Positions 1-5,534 of a stretch of DNA of 6,533 nt are shown here, in pieces. The notes under the pieces are model-generated. The model saw only the letters and a list, made by a program, of their open reading frames with translations, was not told where the DNA came from and searched no databases. The position numbers and the translations under genes are program-made. The stretch lies in the NCBI GenBank assembly GCA_036557185.1, contig DATBHZ010000104.1, positions 1 to 6,533 on the forward strand, read 5' to 3'. The stretch's first letter is position 1. Every line of letters starts with the position of its first letter. The DNA comes from DATBHZ01 sp036557185. Its GTDB lineage: Bacteria > Actinomycetota > Acidimicrobiia > IMCC26256 > JAENVU01.

Positions 1-1
1 G

Positions 2-757
2 GTGGAGCTCAAGGCGGTCGCACGCGAGCCGGGTCATCGCACGAAGATCGCGGTCTCGTCGAACGACGCCAACGTCGACCCTGTCGGTGCTTGCGTCGGC
101 GCACGCGGGTCGCGCGTGCGGATGGTCGTCAACGAGCTGCGGGGCGAGAAGGTCGACATCGTGTCCTTCACGGAGGACCCGGCCGAGTTCGTGATGAAAG
201 CGCTCGCACCCGCGCGCGTGCGCGAGGTGCGCATCCACCCGGAGACGGGAACGGCGGAGGTCATCGTTCCCGACTTCCAGCTGTCGCTCGCCATCGGCAA
301 GGAAGGTCAGAACGCCAGGCTCGCCGCGCGCCTCACCGGTTGGCGCGTCGACATCAAGAGCGAGAGCCAGCTCGCCGAGGAGGAGTCCGGCGGAGGCGTA
401 GAGTACGCCGAGGGCGAGTGGGTCGAGAACGCGTCGGGCGAGCTCGTGTGGCAGCCGGCGGAAGGTGGCGAGACGATCTCGGCCGCCGAAGCCGGTTACG
501 CCGGCATCGAGGCGCCGTCGGGCTCACCGGCTCCCGCTCCCGAGACATCCGAGGCCCCCGCTGACTCGGCTGCAGAGCCATCAGCCGAGGCGCCGGTCCC
601 GCCGGACGGCGAGAGCGCTGAGGGCGACGGCTCAGAGCCGGGCGAGGCGGAGCAGGATGACCCGAGCGCCGCAACCCCCGTTGCCGCGGGGGCTCCGAAC
701 GCGGCGGCAACCGAGACGAACAGCAGCGAGGAAGGGACGGCCGACAGCGGCGATTGA
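2..757 (+). CDS. nusA: Transcription termination/antitermination factor NusA, C-terminal part (5' end outside window)
   Basis: NusA binds RNA polymerase and nascent RNA in the cytoplasm and tunes pausing, intrinsic termination and antitermination of rRNA operons. The window enters the gene inside KH1; the GTG at base 2 is an internal Val codon, not a start. The first KH domain shows AREPGHRTKIAV, DPVGACVG and a GxxG loop (GARG, fragment residues 33-36), followed by EKVDIVSF and DPAEFV. The second KH domain shows the near-invariant SLAIGKEGQNARLAARLTGW, with GKEG at residues 99-102. From about residue 120 to the TGA stop comes a tail of about 130 residues rich in Ala, Pro, Glu, Ser and Gly with no Lys, Arg or His. 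No acidic-repeat (AR) domains like those of E. coli NusA are recognisable. The S1 and N-terminal RNAP-binding domains must lie upstream. The next gene, ylxR, starts at or just after this stop. Identification is firm; the role of the tail is unknown. Confidence 0.97.
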   Translation: MELKAVAREPGHRTKIAVSSNDANVDPVGACVGARGSRVRMVVNELRGEKVDIVSFTEDPAEFVMKALAPARVREVRIHPETGTAEVIVPDFQLSLAIGKEGQNARLAARLTGWRVDIKSESQLAEEESGGGVEYAEGEWVENASGELVWQPAEGGETISAAEAGYAGIEAPSGSPAPAPETSEAPADSAAEPSAEAPVPPDGESAEGDGSEPGEAEQDDPSAATPVAAGAPNAAATETNSSEEGTADSGD

Positions 758-761
758 GCGA

Positions 762-1022
762 ATGTGCGTCGGATGCCGACGCCGTGCCGAGCCGTCTGCG
801 CTCGACCGGGTGGCGCGTTCGGCCGACGGAGGTCTGGCTGTGGGGCGGACGCAACCCGGACGGGGCGCCTGGTTCTGCAGCCGGAAGGTCGAGTGCTTCG
901 ACGTCGCGGTGCGGCGAAAGGCACTGCAGCGGGCGCTGCGTTGCGAGTTGACGGACCATCAGATCGAGACGCTCCGTGCGAAACTGTACGGAGCAGCCCC
1001 TGAGCGGGGCATGAAGCAGTAA
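762..1022 (+). CDS. ylxR: YlxR-family (DUF448) RNA-binding protein
   Basis: Small cytoplasmic RNA-binding protein of the YlxR family. The Bacillus member is reported to bind and modulate RNase P (RnpM), and the gene sits between nusA and infB in most Gram-positive bacteria, as here. With the ATG at 762 the protein is 86 residues. It begins MCVGCRRR, then has the conserved GRGAWFC block (residues 33-39) and a basic stretch RRKALQRALR. Cysteines at 2, 5, 39 and 45 could form a metal-like cluster, but this is not shown. The start is uncertain. Family members usually read RTCVGCR with a few residues in front, so the 762 ATG falls on the usual Thr and drops the conserved Arg. In-frame alternatives are an ATT at 753 (gives (M)ERMCVGC), a TTG at 681 and an ATG at 657 with GGAG just upstream, the last two overlapping the nusA tail. 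Family call is sure, the 5' end is not. Confidence 0.9.
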   Translation: MCVGCRRRAEPSALDRVARSADGGLAVGRTQPGRGAWFCSRKVECFDVAVRRKALQRALRCELTDHQIETLRAKLYGAAPERGMKQ

Positions 1023-1028
1023 GGACGG

Positions 1029-3716
1029 ATGGGGGTTTTGGCCACCAAGAAGATCAGGGTCTACGAGCTAGCTCGCGAGCTCGGCGTCGAGAACCAGGTG
1101 GTGCTCGATCTCGCCGAGGAGCTCAAGATCGGGGTGAAGAGCCACTCGTCGAGCATCGACGATCCCTCGGCCGACCGCGTCCGCAGGCTGGCGGACAGCC
1201 GCGATCTGCGCGGCGAGCCGATCACCGACGCGCCCGCGCCCGCCAAGGCACCGGCGAAGAAGAAGGCCACGAAGGCCCCGGCCAAGAAGAAGCCGGCACC
1301 CGCGGCGGACGAGCCCCCCGCACCCGCGGTCGAGCCCGAGCCCGCGCCTGCGCGCGCGACCCGTCACGTCGTTCGCTCGACGGGCGGTATCCCCGCACCG
1401 CCCGCACCCGCGCCGGCGCCCTCCCCTCCGGCGTCCACGCCCGCGGCACCGCGCCCGAGCGAGCCCTTGGCTCCGGCCGCGTCGAGCGCGCCGGCACCGG
1501 CTGCACCGCCCGAGGCCGCACCCGCGCCGCCGTTGCGCAGCGCGACCGGTAAGCCGATCCCGCCGCCTCCGGGACAGCGCGTCATCCCGCCGCCTCCGGG
1601 ACAGCGCACGCCCTCCGGGCCCCCGCGCGGCGGGCAAGGCGCCGCGCCGCGCGGCGGTGGTGGTGGCCCTGGCGGTGGCTTCGGTCCACGCGGAGGAGGT
1701 GCCGGTGCTCCCGGTGGGTTCCGCGGCGGTCCTGGTGGAGGTCGCGGCGGTCCTGGCGGAGGCGGTCCTGGCGGTCCCGGAGGAGGGCCGGGTGGGTACC
1801 GCGGCCGCGGGCCCGGTGGCCCCGGTCAGCGTCGCCGCAAGAAGCGTCGCCGCCGCGGGCTCGAGGAGCTCGGGCCGGCGTCGGCGCCCTCGCTCACCCC
1901 CGCAGACGTCCCTGTACCCGAGGGCGAGATCGTGGTGCCCCGAGGGATCACGATCCAGGAGCTCGCGCCGAAGCTCAACCGGACGAGCGCGGACCTCGTC
2001 CGCATCCTCTTCGACGCCGGGGAGATGGTCACCGGCACCCAGTCGATGGCCGACGAGATGATCGAGCTCATCGCCCAGGAGCTCGGTGCCGAGGTCCTGC
2101 TCGTCGAGCCCGGCCAGGAGGCCGAGCTCGAGCTCCAGGCGATGCTCGGAGACGACGACGAGACCGAGGACGAGTCGCTGCTCGAACCCCGTGCTCCGGT
2201 GGTGACCGTGATGGGTCACGTCGACCACGGCAAGACGACGCTGCTCGATGCCATCCGGTCGGCGAACGTCGTCGCCGGTGAAGCGGGAGGGATCACCCAG
2301 CACATCGGCGCGTACCAGACCGTCAAGAACGACCGGCCGATCACCTTCATCGACACCCCCGGCCACGAGGCGTTCACCGCGATGCGGGCACGGGGCGCGG
2401 AGGCGACGGACGTCGTCGTGCTGGTCGTCGCCGCCGACGACGGTGTGATGCCGCAGACGATCGAGGCGATCAATCACTCGCGCGCCGCCGAGGTGCCGAT
2501 CATCGCGGCGATCACCAAGGTCGATCGCGAGAACGCCGACGTCAATCGCGTCAAGCAGCAGCTCGTCGAGCAGGAGCTCGTCCCCGAGGACTGGGGCGGC
2601 GAGACCGTCGTCAACGAGGTGTCCGCGACCGCGGGCCAGGGGATCGAGGACCTGCTGGAGTCGATCCTGCTCGTGGCTGACCTCTACGAGCCTCCGCTCG
2701 GCGCGAACCCCAAGGTCCCGAGCCGCGCGTTCGTGCTCGAGTCGAACCTCGACGCCGGCCGCGGGCCGGTCGCAACCGTGCTCGTCGAGCGCGGCACGCT
2801 GCGCGTCGGTGACCCGGTCGTCGCGGGCGGGGGCTGGGGCAAGGTGCGCGCGATGTTCGACGACACGGGCGCGCAGGTGACCGAGGCCGGTCCCTCGCAG
2901 CCGGTCGAGGTCCTCGGGCTCGACGACGTCCCCCTCGCCGGAGACGAGCTGCGCGTCGCGCCGAACGAGAAGATCGCCCGTACCGTCGCCGAGGCACGCG
3001 CGCGGCGTCGCCGCATCACGAGCATGTCGCACCCCATGACGCTCTCCGGCGGGGCCCGGCTCGAGGACATCTTCGCGATGGTGCAGCGCGGCGAGGTCGC
3101 AACGCTCAACGTCGTGCTGAAGGCGGACGTGCAGGGATCCCTCGAAGCCGTGACCGACGCGTTGCGCAAGCTCGACCAAGAGCACGAGGAGGTGCGCCTG
3201 TCGTTCGTGCACCGCGCCGTCGGCGGGATCACGGCCTCCGACATCGATCTCGCGTCGGTCGCGAACGCCACCGTCATCGGGTTCAACGTGCGGCCCGATC
3301 GCAAGGCACGCGAGCTCGCAGAGTCGGAGGGTGTCGAGCTGCGGCTCTACGAGGTCATCTACCAGGTGCTCGACGACGTCAACGCGGCGCTGGTCGGAAT
3401 GCTCAAGCCGGAGTACGAGGAGGTCGTCACCGGCGAGGCCGAGGTGCGGGAGATCTTCCGCGCCCCGCGCGTCGGGAACGTCGCCGGTTGCTTCGTACGG
3501 TCGGGGGTGATCACCCGCGGCTCGAAGGTGCGTTTCCTGCGCGACGGAACGATCATCTGGAAAGGCGCGATCTCCTCGCTCAAGCGCTTCAAGGACGATG
3601 TGCGCGACGTCCGTGACGGCTTCGAGTGCGGCATCGGGCTGGACAACTTCCAGGATCTCAAGGCCGGGGACGTCATCGAGACGTACGAGGAGCGCGAGGT
3701 CGCTCGCACGGCTTAG
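1029..3716 (+). CDS. infB: Translation initiation factor IF-2
   Basis: IF-2 is the GTPase that places fMet-tRNA on the 30S subunit and promotes 50S joining. The 895 residues contain, in order: an IF2_N domain (about 9-57, KIRVYELARELGV); a Lys/Ala then Pro/Ala-rich linker (about 65-198); a Gly/Arg-rich segment (about 199-266) ending in a basic patch RRRKKRRRR (268-276); a second IF2_N domain (about 302-358); the G domain; a beta-barrel domain II (from about 560); domain III (about 665-790); and the C-terminal tRNA-binding domain (about 800-890), with GFECGIGLDNFQDLK near the end. G motifs are G1 GHVDHGKT (396-403), G2 GGITQHIG (420-427), G3 DTPGHEAF (442-449), G4 TKVD (496-499, usually NKxD) and G5 SAT (532-534). 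Start: ATG at 1029 has AAGGA only 3 bases upstream. An in-frame TTG at 1038 would give MATKKIRVYEL, closer to the family, with a 12-base gap. Family call is certain, the exact start less so. Confidence 0.98.
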   Translation: MGVLATKKIRVYELARELGVENQVVLDLAEELKIGVKSHSSSIDDPSADRVRRLADSRDLRGEPITDAPAPAKAPAKKKATKAPAKKKPAPAADEPPAPAVEPEPAPARATRHVVRSTGGIPAPPAPAPAPSPPASTPAAPRPSEPLAPAASSAPAPAAPPEAAPAPPLRSATGKPIPPPPGQRVIPPPPGQRTPSGPPRGGQGAAPRGGGGGPGGGFGPRGGGAGAPGGFRGGPGGGRGGPGGGGPGGPGGGPGGYRGRGPGGPGQRRRKKRRRRGLEELGPASAPSLTPADVPVPEGEIVVPRGITIQELAPKLNRTSADLVRILFDAGEMVTGTQSMADEMIELIAQELGAEVLLVEPGQEAELELQAMLGDDDETEDESLLEPRAPVVTVMGHVDHGKTTLLDAIRSANVVAGEAGGITQHIGAYQTVKNDRPITFIDTPGHEAFTAMRARGAEATDVVVLVVAADDGVMPQTIEAINHSRAAEVPIIAAITKVDRENADVNRVKQQLVEQELVPEDWGGETVVNEVSATAGQGIEDLLESILLVADLYEPPLGANPKVPSRAFVLESNLDAGRGPVATVLVERGTLRVGDPVVAGGGWGKVRAMFDDTGAQVTEAGPSQPVEVLGLDDVPLAGDELRVAPNEKIARTVAEARARRRRITSMSHPMTLSGGARLEDIFAMVQRGEVATLNVVLKADVQGSLEAVTDALRKLDQEHEEVRLSFVHRAVGGITASDIDLASVANATVIGFNVRPDRKARELAESEGVELRLYEVIYQVLDDVNAALVGMLKPEYEEVVTGEAEVREIFRAPRVGNVAGCFVRSGVITRGSKVRFLRDGTIIWKGAISSLKRFKDDVRDVRDGFECGIGLDNFQDLKAGDVIETYEEREVARTA
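1557..1607 (+). repeat. Perfect 24-bp direct repeat in the infB linker
   Basis: Two identical 24-base copies, 1557-1580 and 1584-1607, are separated by one codon (GTC). They encode IPPPPGQR twice (IF-2 residues 177-184 and 186-193). Identity extends through third codon positions, which suggests a recent duplication or slippage rather than protein-level convergence. The repeat is in frame, so it does not disrupt the gene. Confidence 0.9.
1722..1763 (+). repeat. Tandem 21-bp repeat encoding RGGPGGG, inside a Gly-rich tract
   Basis: Two adjacent 21-base units (1722-1742 and 1743-1763) differ at two bases, both third positions of Gly codons (GGT versus GGC). They encode RGGPGGG twice (IF-2 residues 232-238 and 239-245). 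They sit in a broader Gly/Pro/Arg tract at about 1620-1830. The tract is disordered-looking, RGG-like, and is followed by a strongly basic patch. Confidence 0.85.
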
Positions 3717-3749
3717 GGGTCCGCCGGCCAGGTCGCACCGCCGCGGCGC

Positions 3750-3792
3750 CGCTCCGAGCCCGCACAAAGTCTCCACGCGACCACTCGGAGCG
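3750..3792 (+). promoter_or_regulatory. Inverted repeat upstream of ylxP (possible RNA hairpin)
   Basis: In the 91-base gap between infB and ylxP, CGCTCCGAG (3750-3758) is the exact reverse complement of CTCGGAGCG (3784-3792), with a 25-base loop. If C3749 is bulged out, two more pairs form (3748 with 3793 and 3747 with 3794). No T run follows, so it is not a typical intrinsic terminator. The right arm contains GGAG (3787-3790), the only Shine-Dalgarno-like sequence in the gap, so the fold could hide it. This is a sequence observation only; a regulatory role is inferred. Confidence 0.4.
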
Positions 3793-3807
3793 CGACAATG
3801 GCCCGCG

Positions 3808-4113
3808 ATGACGGTTCACGCCGCGGCCGCGGTCTTCGACATCCACCTGCCCGAGAGCAGGTCGCTGAAGGCGAAGCGCGCCCATATCCGCCCGGTCATC
3901 GAGGGTTTGCGTGGTCGGTTCAGGGCATCGGTCGCCGAGGTCGACCACCAGGACCAGTGGCAGCGTGCCTCGATCGGTGTGGCGGTCATCGCCACGAGCG
4001 AGCGCGGTGTCCTGGAGCAGCTCCAGGCGGCGGAGCGATTCGTGGTGTCGCGGCCCGACGTCGAGATCATCGACATCTCGATCTCGTGGCTCGATCACGA
4101 GGTCTTCGCATGA
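3808..4113 (+). CDS. ylxP: DUF503 family protein YlxP
   Basis: This 101-residue protein matches the DUF503 (YlxP) family, small cytoplasmic proteins with a predicted ferredoxin-like fold whose biochemical role I do not know. The diagnostic stretch is FDIHLPESRSLKAKR (about residues 10-24), followed by FRASVAEVDHQDQWQRASIGVAV and, near the C-terminus, RPDVEIIDISIS. Length agrees with the family (roughly 90-100 residues). The start at ATG 3808 gives the usual short lead before the first strand; longer in-frame versions would reach back into infB and are unlikely. No good ribosome binding site stands at the right distance: GGAG at 3787-3790 is 17 bases away. The gene lies between infB and rbfA, a common location for the family, which suggests a job in translation or ribosome maturation, but that is guilt by association. 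Confidence 0.93.
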   Translation: MTVHAAAAVFDIHLPESRSLKAKRAHIRPVIEGLRGRFRASVAEVDHQDQWQRASIGVAVIATSERGVLEQLQAAERFVVSRPDVEIIDISISWLDHEVFA

Positions 4114-4117
4114 TCGC

Positions 4118-4121
4118 GGAG
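4118..4121 (+). promoter_or_regulatory. Ribosome binding site of rbfA
   Basis: GGAG lies 7 bases before the ATG at 4129 and just after the ylxP stop (4111-4113). The spacing is ideal and fixes the rbfA start. Confidence 0.7.
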
Positions 4122-4128
4122 CGGGCGC

Positions 4129-4512
4129 ATGGCTAGGCAGCGTCAGCCCCAGCGGCAGTACCCGCGGGCTGCGCGTGTCAACGAGGTCATGCTCGAGGTG
4201 CTCGGTGACGGCATCGAGCGTCTCTCAGACCCGCGCCTGGGCTTCGTCACGCTCACCGGGGTCGAGGTGAGCCCCGATCTCCGTGTCGCCGACGTCTACT
4301 ACTCCGTGCTCGGGGGCGAGGAGCAGCACCTCGAGACGGAGCGCGCGCTCCGCTCGGCTTCCGCGCACCTGCGCTCCGATCTCGGACGGCAGGTTCGGCT
4401 CAAGTACCTGCCGGAGCTGCGCTTTCACGAGGATCCTTCCGTCGCGCACGGTGAGCGGATCGAGTCCCTGATCCGCGATCTGCACGCGCGCGAGGAGCAG
4501 CCGCGAGCATGA
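4129..4512 (+). CDS. rbfA: 30S ribosome-binding factor RbfA
   Basis: RbfA is a single-domain KH-like protein that binds the immature 30S subunit near helix 1 of 16S rRNA and supports late 30S maturation and cold adaptation. The 127-residue product has the family hallmarks: a basic N-terminus with RAARVNEVMLEVL; LSDPRLGFVTLTGVEVSPDLRVADVYYSV (about residues 32-60); and LRSDLGRQVRLKYLPELRFHEDPS (about 81-104), in which the P-x-L-x-F-x-x-D block is typical. Length is normal for the family. The start is supported by GGAG 7 bases upstream. The gene follows ylxP after 15 bases, and its TGA overlaps the nrnA ATG, so coupled translation is likely. A short Glu/Arg/Ala tail ends the protein. Confidence 0.97.
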   Translation: MARQRQPQRQYPRAARVNEVMLEVLGDGIERLSDPRLGFVTLTGVEVSPDLRVADVYYSVLGGEEQHLETERALRSASAHLRSDLGRQVRLKYLPELRFHEDPSVAHGERIESLIRDLHAREEQPRA

Positions 4513-5495
4513 ACGCGAAGCCCGTGGCCCGCGAAGAGATCGAGAGCGCGCTCGCCCGCGCCGCGAAGGCCATCGACGCGGCCGGCGCTGTGGTGCTCGC
4601 GTGCCACGTCAATCCCGACGGTGACGCTCTCGGTTCGATGCTCGCCCTGCACCACGCGCTCGTGGCCGCGGGCAAGCGCTCCATCGCCACGTTCCCGGTT
4701 CCGTTCGTCACCGCCCCGCACTACCGAGACACTCCCGGGCTCGAGCTCATGACCCCACCCGAGGAGGTTGCCGCCGAGCCGGAGCTGATGGTCACGTTCG
4801 ACTGCGGCTCGCTGGATCGGCTCGGGAGCCTTCGCCCGAGCGCGGAGCACGCGCGGGAGCTCGTCGTCATCGACCATCACATCTCGAACGAGCGGTACGG
4901 GACGATCAACGTCATCGACCCGGATGCGGCGGCGAGCGGTGTGCTCGTACGGCGGCTGATCGAGCGGCTGCGCCTGCCGCTCAATCGCGACACTGCCGTT
5001 TGCCTGTACACCGCGCTGGTGTGTGACACGGGTCGGTTCCAGTACGACAGCACGACGCCGGACGTCTTCGAGCTGGCTCGTGAGCTGGTCGAGTTCGAGG
5101 TCCCGGTGAGCAAGCTGAGCCGCACCCTGTTCGAGGAGCACCGCTTCGCCTATCTGCAGCTGCTCGGCGACGCGTTGGCGACGGCGACACTGGTCCGCGA
5201 GCAGTCGTTCGTGTGGACCGCGGTCACCCAGAAGATGCTCGCCCGGCACGGGGTCACGCTCGAAGAGGTCGAGGGTCTCATCGACATCCTGCGGCGCACG
5301 TTGGAGGCCGACATCGCCTGCGTGCTGAAGGAAGAGGCAGATGGCACCGTCAAGGTGAGCCTCCGCTCGGTGGGTGACACCAACGTCGAGCACATCGCGA
5401 GCGCGTACGGCGGCGGTGGTCACCGTTTCGCCGCCGGGTTCACGTCGCACGTGGGGATCGAGGAGACCGTCGATCGCATCCGCGCGGCGCTCTGA
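4509..5495 (+). CDS. nrnA: DHH-family bifunctional oligoribonuclease / pAp phosphatase NrnA
   Basis: NrnA degrades very short RNAs (nano-RNA) and dephosphorylates 3'-phosphoadenosine 5'-phosphate. The mycobacterial relative (Rv2837c, CnpB) also acts on cyclic or linear di-adenylate. The 328-residue protein has the DHH domain followed by DHHA1. Metal-binding motifs are visible: HVNPDGDALGS (H33, D37, D39), FDCGS (D98), VIDHHISN (D122, H123, H124) and CDTGRFQY (D173). The DHHA1 substrate loop GGGGHRFAAGF is at residues 301-311. All expected catalytic residues are present, so the enzyme should be active with two Mn or similar ions. ATG 4509-4511 overlaps the rbfA stop as ATGA, and GAGGAG at 4492-4497 can serve as ribosome binding site at 11 bases. 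Which substrate dominates cannot be told from sequence; NrnB-like or c-di-AMP-specific roles remain possible. Confidence 0.95.
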   Translation: MNAKPVAREEIESALARAAKAIDAAGAVVLACHVNPDGDALGSMLALHHALVAAGKRSIATFPVPFVTAPHYRDTPGLELMTPPEEVAAEPELMVTFDCGSLDRLGSLRPSAEHARELVVIDHHISNERYGTINVIDPDAAASGVLVRRLIERLRLPLNRDTAVCLYTALVCDTGRFQYDSTTPDVFELARELVEFEVPVSKLSRTLFEEHRFAYLQLLGDALATATLVREQSFVWTAVTQKMLARHGVTLEEVEGLIDILRRTLEADIACVLKEEADGTVKVSLRSVGDTNVEHIASAYGGGGHRFAAGFTSHVGIEETVDRIRAAL

Positions 5496-5534
5496 CGGGC
5501 CGCCGGATCACGTAGGCCGAGCGGCGCCGACGCG

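Noticed and set aside
465..656. Upstream extension of the ylxR frame inside nusA, encoding an Arg/Pro-rich stretch.
   Set aside because: Out-of-frame reading of the Ala/Pro/Glu-rich nusA tail. Family members need only a few residues before the CVGC motif, so this part is not counted as ylxR.
1653..1830. CRISPR-like or mobile repeat array in the G-rich part of infB.
   Set aside because: Repeats are short, in frame, adjacent and explained by Gly/Pro/Arg codons. There are no unique spacers and no target-site duplications.
1068..3776. A 902-codon open frame on the - strand covering nearly all of infB.
   Set aside because: It mirrors the codon structure of infB in G+C-rich DNA, where antisense stops are rare. 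The translation has no recognisable domain, is rich in Arg, Asp, Leu and His, and infB is unmistakable on the other strand.
3717..3807. A promoter or intrinsic terminator in the infB-ylxP gap.
   Set aside because: No convincing -35/-10 pair (GACAAT at 3794-3799 lacks a partner and is nearly at the start codon), and the inverted repeat has no T run.
3798..4136. A 112-codon + strand frame overlapping ylxP with a well spaced GGAG.
   Set aside because: The product is Arg/Gly/Pro-rich with no recognised domain, while the overlapping frame is a clear DUF503 protein. Kept only as a finding about start-site layout.
4425..5450. A 341-codon open frame on the - strand across nrnA.
   Set aside because: Antisense shadow of nrnA, which carries all DHH and DHHA1 motifs in the + strand frame.
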